NCBI GenBank assembly: GCA_009937185.1
Contig: JAACCY010000169.1
Coordinates: forward strand, 1-49,829
DNA: 49,829 nucleotides
Source: Planctomycetia bacterium
GTDB lineage: Bacteria; Planctomycetota; UBA8108; UBA1146
Direction of reading: 5' to 3'
Below the pieces are notes generated by a model, which saw only the letters and a list, made by a program, of their open reading frames with translations, had not been told where the DNA came from and ran no database searches. Of this stretch, positions 25,561-33,361 are shown piece after piece. A program made the position numbers and the translations under genes. The stretch's first letter is position 1. Each line of letters opens with the position of its first letter.

Positions 25561-25662
25561 TGAACGAAATGGTGACAATTTGGACGATTTTGCCGACGAG
25601 GCAGGTCGAAATCGTTCACGAAGGAGCATTTTGTCGTTCTTTGCGGAGTATGAAATCGTTCA
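25561..25662. repeat. Cluster of four further operator-like motif copies
   Basis: Upstream of the CarH-like gene the 12-mer recurs at 25561-25572 (8/12), 25581-25592 (9/12), 25607-25618 inverted (11/12) and 25651-25662 inverted (12/12). Start-to-start spacings are 20, 26 and 44 bases, roughly whole helical turns for the first and last. The motif is not found before the lipid genes. Likely autoregulatory binding sites. Confidence 0.5.
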
Positions 25663-25782
25663 CAGGGTTGGGAGTCGTTGATAAGGCATGAAGGAAGCCG
25701 GCGGGATCCGACCCCAGTTTGGCGAGGGTGCCCCCACGAGCGAGGAGTGCACATCAATATACGCATTCAGAATGCAGTGCGA

Positions 25783-27060
25783 TCAGATGTGGCCTAAGAG
25801 GGGTGGCGTCGTGGCTCCGGGTCTTTCCATCACGAACTGGGCATCTCCGATGGTTCTTTCCGCGAACCCTCCCTCGCAGTAAGACAGATAAAAGTCCCAC
25901 ATCCGCATGAACTTGTTATCCAGTCCGAGTTCCATTGCTCCATCGAGGCGAGCGTGAACATTGGCTCTCCACTCGGCGAGAGTACGGACGTAATGGGAGC
26001 CGATTTCTTCAAGATGCACGAGTCGTAGATCGGAGCTGGCAGAGGCGGCGGTGAGCAGAGCAGATACCGAGGGGATACAGGAACCGGGGAAGATATATCT
26101 TTTGATGAAATCAACTTCTCTGGAAGCCGTCTCGAATCGGTGATCTTGAATCGTAATGCTTTGAAGGGCGAGTCGGCCTCCTGGACGAAGCAGTTCGCTA
26201 CATCTATTCCAAAAGGTTTTGAATTGGTTTTTCCCGATGGCTTCGATCATTTCTACACTGACCAGTTTGTCGTAGACACCATCTAGTTTCCGGTAGTCTT
26301 CAAGACGAAGGTCGATTCGATCTTGAAGACCCGCCTCGTCGATCCGTTTTCTGGCCATATCATGTTGTTCGCGTGAGATTGTCGTGGTTGTAACCTTGCA
26401 GCCGTATTTGCTCGCGGCATGAATCGCCATTCCTCCCCAGCCCGTGCCAATCTCTAGAAGATGGTCTTCTGGCTTGAGGTAGAGCTTTCTGCACAGTCGA
26501 TCCATTTTCTCGATGCTGGAGTCCTCCAAGCTTGAAGTGGAGTCCTTAAATATGCCGCATGAGTAGCACATGGTTGGATCGAGCATCATCTGGAAAAACT
26601 CATTCGACAGGTCGTAGTGTGCGGAGATGTTTCTTTGGGCTCCTTTAAGGGAGTTCCAGTTAAAAAGGTGATATCCCCAGAGGAAGGGCTTCGAAAGCCA
26701 CTGCCAACCCCCATCGATCGAATCGAGAGAATCTAAGTTTCGGGCCAGAATACGAATGACGGCGGTGAGATCGGGAGTATTCCACCATTCCTGAATATAG
26801 GCTTCTGCGGATCCGACAGATCCGCGTAAAAGAGTGTTTCTGTAGAATCTGGAATCGGTGATGCAAATAGTGGCTTCGAGAGAATCTTCGGAAGCGGATC
26901 CAAATGTATGGGTATCAGGTCCATCTACGATATGTAAAAGACCCAGTTTGATAGAGGAGAGCGTCTTGAGAACAAGGTGACGAGCCAGGCCACCCCCGGA
27001 GCGATTTTGAGAAACTCTATGATGAGATTTTGAGTGGTTTTTGTCTTCTATCGTACTCAT
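25783..27060 (-). CDS. Cyclopropane-fatty-acyl-phospholipid-synthase-like SAM methyltransferase
   Basis: 425 residues with the two-part build of CFA synthases: an N-terminal lipid-domain (residues ~35-110, with SVGSAEAYIQEWWNTPDL) and a class I SAM-methyltransferase domain with motif I LLEIGTGWGG at ~201-210. Family enzymes methylate unsaturated chains within membrane phospholipids. Of the bicarbonate-site residues of E. coli Cfa, equivalents of Cys139 (Cys168, YSCG), Glu239 (Glu273, MIEAIG), Ile268 (Ile302) and Tyr317 (Tyr357) are present. The His266 position is Gln300 (ALQSITI), as I recall for the UfaA-like subgroup. Its start overlaps the DUF1365 stop (ATGA). It may make a methylated rather than cyclopropane product. 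Confidence 0.88.
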   Translation of the reverse strand: MSTIEDKNHSKSHHRVSQNRSGGGLARHLVLKTLSSIKLGLLHIVDGPDTHTFGSASEDSLEATICITDSRFYRNTLLRGSVGSAEAYIQEWWNTPDLTAVIRILARNLDSLDSIDGGWQWLSKPFLWGYHLFNWNSLKGAQRNISAHYDLSNEFFQMMLDPTMCYSCGIFKDSTSSLEDSSIEKMDRLCRKLYLKPEDHLLEIGTGWGGMAIHAASKYGCKVTTTTISREQHDMARKRIDEAGLQDRIDLRLEDYRKLDGVYDKLVSVEMIEAIGKNQFKTFWNRCSELLRPGGRLALQSITIQDHRFETASREVDFIKRYIFPGSCIPSVSALLTAASASSDLRLVHLEEIGSHYVRTLAEWRANVHARLDGAMELGLDNKFMRMWDFYLSYCEGGFAERTIGDAQFVMERPGATTPPLLGHI

Positions 27061-27866
27061 GAGTTCTTTGCCTTCTCTTCTGCGCGACTTCCGTCTGTTT
27101 CTGCGTTCGGATGAGGGATATACGGGACTCCCCGCAGTTTCAGTTTAGTCGCTTGCCAATAAATGGCCAGCCAGCCTGCCAGTGTGACACAGGGATTTCT
27201 AAACAATACCTTTGTCATCATTGAACTACTCCAGGGCCAACGTTGACCCTCTAGTTTTACGTCGAAAACTTTTTTTCCCTCTGAAAAATTTTGCATCCAA
27301 ACAGAGAGCGTCTTGCCCGGTTCGGTGAAACCCCAGTCATACACATGATCCATCTTGAAGAATGGAGATACATGAAACTGTTTTTCAAACCTGTTATGGG
27401 TGAATTGGTCTGTGAGGGGAGCTTTCCTCTGATCGGTGACGTATGCATGACGTTCAAGCCACGGAGTATTTGTGATTTCAGAGACAACCGCTTCAAGCTT
27501 TTCTCCACTGCTGTCGAAGCAGTAGTAAAAAGAGACAGGGTTGAAAATGTATCCGAAATACCTGGGATGGGTTAAAAGTCTTACGGGACCCTCTGGTCGA
27601 AAACCTATCTCTGCATTCACCTTGTCCTTGACGACCTCTTTGAGAGGACGACTGGGGTCACCCATGTAATCTGATCTCTTGTAGCTGACGATGTTCGAGG
27701 CTTCGTGTGACCAAAGTGGGTGTTGGCCAAACAAGATGGGGATCTCATCTAGATCTAAATAGAGGTGGTGAATTTTGTATGTGAATTTTATTTTCTTGGG
27801 TGTGTAGCGATCGTGTTCCACATGACCCACATAAATGGCACTGGCAAAATCTCCGTTAGATTCCAT
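27057..27866 (-). CDS. DUF1365 family protein
   Basis: 269 residues. Start set at ATG 27866 (MESNGDFASAIYVGHVEHDR) because GAGGAG lies eight bases before it; an upstream in-frame start has none. The family signature is clear: ASAIYVGHVEHDRYTPKK, then LDLDEIPILFG, LLTHPRYFGYIFNPVSFYYCF and ITNTPWLERHAYV. The function of DUF1365 is unknown, but it almost always sits between a flavin oxidoreductase and a CFA-type methyltransferase, as here. It overlaps both neighbours (11 bases with the oxidoreductase, four with the methyltransferase). A role in fatty-acid or phospholipid modification is inferred from context only. Confidence 0.9.
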   Translation of the reverse strand: MESNGDFASAIYVGHVEHDRYTPKKIKFTYKIHHLYLDLDEIPILFGQHPLWSHEASNIVSYKRSDYMGDPSRPLKEVVKDKVNAEIGFRPEGPVRLLTHPRYFGYIFNPVSFYYCFDSSGEKLEAVVSEITNTPWLERHAYVTDQRKAPLTDQFTHNRFEKQFHVSPFFKMDHVYDWGFTEPGKTLSVWMQNFSEGKKVFDVKLEGQRWPWSSSMMTKVLFRNPCVTLAGWLAIYWQATKLKLRGVPYIPHPNAETDGSRAEEKAKNS

Positions 27867-29136
27867 GAGAAAACTCCTCAAGGTTTCTATTGAACTTTTT
27901 CGCGACTCTCAGTGCGCTATTTACGCCATCCTCATGAAAACCATTGGCCCAATAGGCACCACAGAAATGAACACCCGCAATCCCATCGATCTCATGGTGA
28001 CGATTTTGCGCAGAAATAGCGCTGTTGCTAAAGAGAGGATGCTCGTAGACCATTTTCTCAATAATGCAGTCCGGATCAATTTGAACGTCGGTGCCTACGC
28101 ACTGATCGTTGAGAGTGACGACGTAATCTACGGGTGCGTCGTTGAATCCCTGAAGACTGTTCATCCAGTAGTTCACTTGAATATCTTGTTTATTATCAGA
28201 GGTTCTGACGTTCCAAGCTGCCCGGGCATTAGGAGCGGATGGCAGCCAACGCGAGTCATGATGAAGAGTTGTGGGGTTCGTGGAGAAACGAAAACAACTC
28301 AGTATTTCCGTTTCTTTCTCGGTGGAGTCACCCAGTAATCGAAGAGCTTGGTCACCATGACAAGCCAAAATGACTCGATCGAAAGTGTGTTCTTCGCCAC
28401 TTGCCGTTGTCAGTATTACCTCGGCACCGGATCTATTTATCGATTGAACAGGGCAATTGAGCCGAATCTTATCTCGAAATGGTGCAGTCATGGGATCTAT
28501 GTATGCACTGGATCCACCGACGACAGTTCTCCAGACAGGACGATCGCTTAATTGCAGAAAGCCATGATTGTCAAAAAAGCGTATCAGCGATAAAAGTGGA
28601 TAATCACGGATCTGGTCAAGCGGAGTTGACCACACTGCTGAAGCCATGGGTATGAGATGGTCATCGATAAACGCTTTGGGAAAACGATTTTCATCGAGCC
28701 AGGTTCCTAAAGTGACATCTGCATCCAATGTTCGAAGGAGATCAGGTGCCATTTTATAAAATCTTAGGATCCCTCTTATCATGTTCCAAAAACGTTTTCT
28801 GAGAAGATTCGATGGACGTGCTAGAAGTCCTTTTAGATCGGTAGCATTGTATTCAAAACCGGAATCCGAATTGAAGACACTGAATGACATGTTTGATTCG
28901 CGACTTTTGACACCGAGTCGGTCGAAGATTTCTACGAGATTTGGGTAGGTTTTTTCATTAAAGATAATGAACCCAGTGTCGACGGCGCGCGTCCCTGTTT
29001 CTTCTTGGACATCGATGGTGTGTGTATGCCCGCCGATATAGCTGCCCGCCTCAAACACTGATATATCATTCCCACGGTTCAACAGGCGAGCGCAGACTAG
29101 GCCCGAGATTCCGGAGCCAACGATGCCTATTCTCAT
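27856..29136 (-). CDS. FAD-dependent oxidoreductase (COG2907-type amine-oxidase family)
   Basis: 426 residues. The FAD-binding Rossmann motif is at the extreme N-terminus (MRIGIVGSGISGLVCARLLN), followed by VFEAGSYIGGHTHTIDV and AVDTGFIIFNEKTYPNL. These are typical of the COG2907 family, which groups with protoporphyrinogen- and phytoene-desaturase-like flavoenzymes. The C-terminal GVHFCGAYWANGFHEDGVNSALR segment completes the FAD site. Members co-occur with DUF1365 and CFA-type enzymes and are thought to oxidise or desaturate fatty acyl chains. Its ATG overlaps the desaturase stop by four bases and its end overlaps DUF1365, so the middle of this operon is tightly packed. Confidence 0.9.
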   Translation of the reverse strand: MRIGIVGSGISGLVCARLLNRGNDISVFEAGSYIGGHTHTIDVQEETGTRAVDTGFIIFNEKTYPNLVEIFDRLGVKSRESNMSFSVFNSDSGFEYNATDLKGLLARPSNLLRKRFWNMIRGILRFYKMAPDLLRTLDADVTLGTWLDENRFPKAFIDDHLIPMASAVWSTPLDQIRDYPLLSLIRFFDNHGFLQLSDRPVWRTVVGGSSAYIDPMTAPFRDKIRLNCPVQSINRSGAEVILTTASGEEHTFDRVILACHGDQALRLLGDSTEKETEILSCFRFSTNPTTLHHDSRWLPSAPNARAAWNVRTSDNKQDIQVNYWMNSLQGFNDAPVDYVVTLNDQCVGTDVQIDPDCIIEKMVYEHPLFSNSAISAQNRHHEIDGIAGVHFCGAYWANGFHEDGVNSALRVAKKFNRNLEEFSHGI

Positions 29137-30074
29137 ACTAACCTTGATGATTCTCTAACACTCTTTGGAATGGGTTTCAGATTCTTCACCAAGCCAAGGC
29201 ATGAGAGCGTCCAGAGAATGTAGTAGGTGATATCAATTTCCCACCAGTAAAACCCTTGACGGACTGTGTGTTGATAGTGGTGGTGGTTATTGTGCCAACC
29301 CTCTCCAAGTGTCAGAAGGGAGAGGATGAAGTTATTCCTACTATCGTCGCCGGTGGTGTATCGACGCGATCCCCAGCGGTGAGCCAGGGAATTAATGGTA
29401 AATGTGCCGTGCCACAATAGAACAGTGGAGACGAACCCTGACCACACTAGCATCTGCCAACCATTCGTTCCGAATTCCGGATTGTAGGTTTCGAGACCCC
29501 AGCCGAGCAGGAAGCAAAATCCCCAATAGGCGATTGGGACGACGTAATCATATCTGTCGAGGAATCTTAACTCAGGAAATCGATTCAAGTCTTTGACGAG
29601 ATGATCTTTGGTACTGAAATTTTTATCAGCAAGGAACCAAAGCACGTGACTCCACCAAAAACCGTCTTGCTTTGGAGAATGAGAATCCGGCGGATCGTCA
29701 CTGTGTTGATGATGATGGCGATGATGGGAGGCCCACCATATCGGTCCCCTTTGAGCGGAACTTGCTCCTAAAGTTGCACCAAGGAATTGAACGATTCTGC
29801 CAGTTTGAAAAGACCTATGAGAGAAGTAGCGATGATAAAACCCTGTGATCCCAAACATTCTGATGTAATAGAAGAAAACACAAAACCCGACAGCGATGGG
29901 GCTCACTCCTACCCAAAATATGGCAATGAGAGCGAGATGGCTTAGCCAAAAAGGGCTGGAACGAATCCAGTCGATGTGACGAGGGTTTTCTTCGGAAGAC
30001 TCTATAAAAGTGGAATTATCCAGAGCTGCCTTTAGGTGGTAACTCAGTTTCCTACTTAAAGTCTTAACTATCAT
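29133..30074 (-). CDS. Membrane fatty acid desaturase (three histidine boxes)
   Basis: 313 residues with hydrophobic segments and the three iron-binding histidine boxes of stearoyl-CoA-type desaturases: HRYFSH (81-86), HHRHHHQH (117-124) and HNNHHH (261-266). These enzymes insert a double bond into acyl chains with O2 and an electron donor. The order and spacing match acyl-CoA Delta9-type enzymes, though bacterial members can act on phospholipid chains. It lies between a CFA-family methyltransferase (58 bases upstream) and the flavin oxidoreductase (four-base overlap), which suggests it supplies or further modifies the unsaturated substrate of those enzymes. Confidence 0.92.
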   Translation of the reverse strand: MIVKTLSRKLSYHLKAALDNSTFIESSEENPRHIDWIRSSPFWLSHLALIAIFWVGVSPIAVGFCVFFYYIRMFGITGFYHRYFSHRSFQTGRIVQFLGATLGASSAQRGPIWWASHHRHHHQHSDDPPDSHSPKQDGFWWSHVLWFLADKNFSTKDHLVKDLNRFPELRFLDRYDYVVPIAYWGFCFLLGWGLETYNPEFGTNGWQMLVWSGFVSTVLLWHGTFTINSLAHRWGSRRYTTGDDSRNNFILSLLTLGEGWHNNHHHYQHTVRQGFYWWEIDITYYILWTLSCLGLVKNLKPIPKSVRESSRLV

Positions 30075-30132
30075 GATCGATCTCCGGGCTGTTGTTTAGT
30101 ATTGATATCGTGAGGGTAACCAATTGGTGTGC

Positions 30133-31161
30133 TTATTTCTTCAATAAGAAGTGGGAAACGCCCCATTGCTGACAGTTCTGGTAACCAAATAGTTCAGAGC
30201 ATGCGATGAAGAAGATTTTCCACCTTTGAAACCAGACTTTTGCCAATCTGGATCCATACGTACTTTGGAGAATAGGCATGATCTCCGCTTTACGGGTGTT
30301 CATATGCTCAAGCCAGTGATCTGAAGTTCTTTGGTAATGAGTCCCATTTACAAACCAAGAGGATTCGAGAGAAAGAGGAACATCTAAGCGATCAAAGATG
30401 TGATGACTTGGCATCATTCCGCCCGAGAAAAAATGTTGAGCCATCCACTCGTCGTCATTTTCTTTGAGGAAGTGATAAGCATAGATTCTGTGACTGAAGA
30501 CATGGAGAAACAGTTTTGCATTCTCCGTCATGACGTTTTCTAGTTTGCCAATTAGAAGTTCCCAGTTTTTCATGTGTTCGAACATTTCGATTGAAATGAT
30601 GCGATCGAATTGACCTTCAGGTTCGAAATCGTTCATGTCGCACGTGATGACTGTCAGATTCTTAAGACCGCGCGATTCAGCTTGAGAGTCAATATACGCT
30701 TTTTGAGAAGAAGAATTGCTGACCGAAAGCACCGAGGAGTCGGGGTATTGCTCAGCCATCCATAAAGAAAGTGATCCCCAGCCGCACCCCAGTTCAAGAA
30801 TACTCATCCCGTTCTCGATTTGAGCTCTTTGGCAACTGAGGGTGAGCATTGCGGTTTCAGCTTCGTCGAGAGGTGTATTTGAGTTTTCATAATAGCAACT
30901 GGAGTATTTTCGGTGTTTTCCTAATACTTCACCAAAGAATACTTCGGGTACTTCATAGTGTTGCTCATTAGCGAGTTCTGGGACTTCCGCAATAGAGGCT
31001 TCTCGCATGGAGTCGACGAATCTGCCGAGAGAGTTGAAGTGGTTTCCCGTTGCCTCATGCTGTGCTTCAAGCAGGCGTTCTTTGACAAGGTTTTTTACGC
31101 CCCAGCGAATAAGGGGATCTGGAAAGACGCCTTTTTCAGCCAGTTCGATCATTATCGACAT
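30133..31161 (-). CDS. CFA/coclaurine-N-methyltransferase-like SAM methyltransferase
   Basis: 342 residues from ATG 31161, which has GAAGGAT before it; a TTG start at 31230 would add 23 residues. It is a short form of the CFA family that lacks the long N-terminal lipid domain: YEVPEVFFGEVLGKHRKYSS, then motif I ILELGCGWGSLSLWMAE, IISIEMFEHM and LFLHVFSHR. The length and these motifs match the group that contains plant coclaurine/pavine N-methyltransferases and bacterial relatives. Unlike the second methyltransferase of this cluster, the active-site His position is retained (FLHVF). First gene of the minus-strand arm. Substrate unknown: an acyl chain or an amine are both possible. Confidence 0.85.
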   Translation of the reverse strand: MSIMIELAEKGVFPDPLIRWGVKNLVKERLLEAQHEATGNHFNSLGRFVDSMREASIAEVPELANEQHYEVPEVFFGEVLGKHRKYSSCYYENSNTPLDEAETAMLTLSCQRAQIENGMSILELGCGWGSLSLWMAEQYPDSSVLSVSNSSSQKAYIDSQAESRGLKNLTVITCDMNDFEPEGQFDRIISIEMFEHMKNWELLIGKLENVMTENAKLFLHVFSHRIYAYHFLKENDDEWMAQHFFSGGMMPSHHIFDRLDVPLSLESSWFVNGTHYQRTSDHWLEHMNTRKAEIMPILQSTYGSRLAKVWFQRWKIFFIACSELFGYQNCQQWGVSHFLLKK

Positions 31162-31221
31162 GAGAGATCCTTCTGTTGGAGGTTTTGGACGAGCCGGATG
31201 ATACGAAGAACTGATCATCGG

Positions 31222-31245
31222 GCAAGTCAAGAAATCGGGACTTGC
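31222..31245. promoter_or_regulatory. Inverted repeat in the divergent promoter region
   Basis: GCAAGTC-N10-GACTTGC, a perfect seven-base dyad with 24 bases overall length, lies in the 137-base gap between the minus-strand methyltransferase (start 31161) and the plus-strand DUF2878 gene (start 31299). Its size and position suit a dimeric regulator controlling both arms of the cluster. It differs from the TGAACGATTTCA motif. Confidence 0.45.
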
Positions 31246-31298
31246 TAGACATTTACTCGAAAGACCCTCAATTTAACTTTTTGTAAAAGGAGACAGGC

Positions 31299-31889
31299 AT
31301 GACCATTTCTGTTTTGAGATCCTTGGTCCTTTATTACACGGGCTGGTTCGGAGCGATTGTTTATGCTTCGCGAGGCGAACCTGAGTTGGCGACTGCGATT
31401 ATCGGAGTCGTTGTGTTGTTTGGCTTCCTAAATGGAGGCTTGACTGAAGTCTATCTCGGAATTCTTGCGATAATGTTGGGAATGGCCGTAGAAAATATCT
31501 TAATAACGATTGGCGCGACCTCTTATCCTGAGAGTTCTTATCTATCTTGGTCTGGCTTTGTTCCCTTTTGGATGCTTCTCCTTTGGCCACTTATCATGCG
31601 AACTCTTGCTGTAGGTGAATGCCTTGGGTGGATAAGAGGGAAGTGGGTTATCGCAGCCCTGCTAGGTGGAGTAGGTGGGGGATTGGCTTATCTCGGAGGA
31701 ACCAAATTTGGGGCTCTAGAGTTTCCCTCAAGCCAGATGTATTCAGTGGTCACGATTGGTTTGGCCTGGGCAGTAGTTTTTCCTCTTACGATTAAATTCC
31801 GAATGTTCTTTGAAGCTTCTTTGTTCAATCCTGGAAAGCCTGCAATGAATGACTCCACTAAGAACCTAGATTCAGGAGACACCGAATGA
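31299..31889 (+). CDS. DUF2878 membrane protein
   Basis: 196 residues, mostly hydrophobic, with about five or six membrane helices (LVLYYTGWFGAIVYASRG, ATAIIGVVVLFGFLNGGLTE, FVPFWMLLLWPLIMRTLA, VITIGLAWAVVFPLTIKF). The G-E-P...TEVYLGILAI pattern fits DUF2878. AAAGGAG precedes the ATG. DUF2878 is found beside DUF1295 and CFA-type genes in many Gammaproteobacteria; the function is unknown. Its stop overlaps the next gene (ATGA). Confidence 0.8.
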   Translation: MTISVLRSLVLYYTGWFGAIVYASRGEPELATAIIGVVVLFGFLNGGLTEVYLGILAIMLGMAVENILITIGATSYPESSYLSWSGFVPFWMLLLWPLIMRTLAVGECLGWIRGKWVIAALLGGVGGGLAYLGGTKFGALEFPSSQMYSVVTIGLAWAVVFPLTIKFRMFFEASLFNPGKPAMNDSTKNLDSGDTE

Positions 31890-32704
31890 ATGATTTTATT
31901 TCCAGTCTTGGTCCCATTTCTTCTGCAGTATGGGGTTGGCTCATCATTGCCGTGTTCATGCACTTTCTTTGGATGTGGCAAAAAAAGACAGGGCGTGCAG
32001 GCTTTGTCGATGTGGCGTGGTCAATAGGTACGGGTCTCATGGCAGTGGGTTTTTGCTTAGTGGGATCAGGGGACCCTCAGCGAAGAATCATTTTAGGAGT
32101 ATTGATGGGGCTTTGGGGGCTTCGATTGGCGGTGCATCTATGGAAGCGCCTCGGCAGAGAGGGAGAGGACGGTCGCTACGAAAGTTACAGACAGGAACAT
32201 GGGCAACAAAAAGCAGACCGCTTTTACATGATTTTCTTCCAGTTCCAGGCCATTTTTGCACTCATTTTCGCCAGTCCAATTCTCGTCGCTGCGTTTACTC
32301 CACCAAACATCGAGATCCAGCTTTTGGATTATCTGGGTATTGGGATTTGGATTTTGGCTCTTGCTGGAGAAACATTGGCAGATAACCAGTTGGAAAGATT
32401 TCGGAAAAATCCCGAAAATAGGGGAGAAGTATGTCGTATTGGACTTTGGAAATATTCACGTCATCCGAATTACTTTTTTGAGTGGACTCATTGGTTTGCA
32501 TACGTGGCAATTGGCTGGCATGGGGATTGGCGATTTTTCACTTTGATCGGTCCCGTTGCGATGTTGATTTTCTTATTCAGAATTACAGGGATTCCGATTA
32601 CAGAAAAACAGGCTTTGAAAAGCAGGGGTGAAAAATACAAGAGGTATCAAGAAGAGGTCAGTGTTTTCATTCCCTGGCCACCTAAGAATACAAAGCAAAA
32701 ATAG
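31886..32704 (+). CDS. DUF1295 (steroid-5-alpha-reductase-like) membrane protein
   Basis: 272 residues with about six membrane helices and the conserved C-terminal signature CRIGLWKYSRHPNYFFEWTH at ~184-203. DUF1295 proteins resemble steroid 5-alpha-reductases and isoprenylcysteine methyltransferases, whose C-terminal RHPNY motif binds a nucleotide cofactor. Earlier motifs WSIGTGLMAVGF and LWGLRLAVHLW support the call. Coupled to DUF2878 by a four-base overlap. In context it may reduce a double bond in a modified fatty acid, but no member close to this one has a substrate I can name. Confidence 0.85.
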   Translation: MNDFISSLGPISSAVWGWLIIAVFMHFLWMWQKKTGRAGFVDVAWSIGTGLMAVGFCLVGSGDPQRRIILGVLMGLWGLRLAVHLWKRLGREGEDGRYESYRQEHGQQKADRFYMIFFQFQAIFALIFASPILVAAFTPPNIEIQLLDYLGIGIWILALAGETLADNQLERFRKNPENRGEVCRIGLWKYSRHPNYFFEWTHWFAYVAIGWHGDWRFFTLIGPVAMLIFLFRITGIPITEKQALKSRGEKYKRYQEEVSVFIPWPPKNTKQK

Positions 32705-32712
32705 AAATCCTT

Positions 32713-32743
32713 GAAATAGCTATTTCTGATCAATTGCATTGAT
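32713..32743. other. Two adjacent palindromes after DUF1295
   Basis: GAAATAGCTATTTC (32713-32726) is a perfect 14-base palindrome, followed at 32729-32743 by ATCAAT-TGC-ATTGAT. Neither has a T tract. They could be operators for the DoxX gene or a weak end signal for the DUF2878-DUF1295 transcript. Confidence 0.3.
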
Positions 32744-32881
32744 TACAGAGGTTTAAAGGACATCTACAATTGAACCGCTAAAGGTGTCGAGTTCCTGAAG
32801 AATTCTCTCCCCTTGATGATAGAGCATTAGTGATTCACTCTGTCGAAGTAAGAGATTCATGAAGGCGAAAGGTGGAGAGAA

Positions 32882-33313
32882 GTGATAGGCAATACCGAAA
32901 AAATTTACCCCCTATGGGGAAATCTAGGTCTACTCGTTCTTAGACTCTTTGTCGCGTATCTTGTTATTGAAGCAGGTTATGGCAAGCTCTTTACCGAGGG
33001 CCGAATCGAAGGATTCTCGGGTTATCTGACCTCATTAGGAGTGCCGTTCCCATTGATCTCCGCTTATCTGGCGGCCTTGACCGAGTTTTTCGCACCGATG
33101 TTTTATGTGATCGGTTTTGGAACACGTCTCGCAAGCATTCCTCTGGCGGTGACTTATGCAGTGGATACCTTTGTGGCGCACGGCGAAGATGTCATGGCTC
33201 TGAACTACTCCGAATTTGGGATACCCCTTGGGATTCTGATCAGCTGTCTCGTCATTCTCATCTATGGAGCAGGATCATTTTCCGTTGGAGGATCAGCGGA
33301 TCAAGAAGAGTAA
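32882..33313 (+). CDS. DoxX family membrane protein
   Basis: 143 residues with four membrane helices. It begins LWGNLGLLVLRLFVAYLVIE and carries GYGKLFTEGRIEGFSGYLTSLGVPFP, the DoxX hallmark, then LAALTEFFAPMFYVIGFGTR. Translation starts at GTG with GGTGGAGAG upstream. DoxX-like proteins act in membrane redox or quinone-linked processes and the specific role is unknown. It is preceded by a 177-base gap, so it is a separate unit from the lipid cluster; convergent with pyrE. Confidence 0.88.
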   Translation: MIGNTEKIYPLWGNLGLLVLRLFVAYLVIEAGYGKLFTEGRIEGFSGYLTSLGVPFPLISAYLAALTEFFAPMFYVIGFGTRLASIPLAVTYAVDTFVAHGEDVMALNYSEFGIPLGILISCLVILIYGAGSFSVGGSADQEE

Positions 33314-33361
33314 CTTCTATATAGAGGTGATCTGGTCAGTCGGCAGAGATGACTTTGGAAG

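Larger units (their letters stand above)
25417..25782. other. 366-base regulatory intergenic region
   Basis: Between the end of the CFA-synthase-like gene and the start of the CarH-like gene, both on the minus strand. It holds the promoter and motif copies listed separately. A small GCATT-cag-AATGC hairpin lies just after the CFA gene (about 25763-25775). No open frame in it has coding support. Confidence 0.6.

Noticed and set aside
29786-29798. TGAACGATTCTG inside the desaturase gene as another operator
   Set aside because: Only 10 of 12 bases match and it lies within coding sequence away from a promoter; likely chance.
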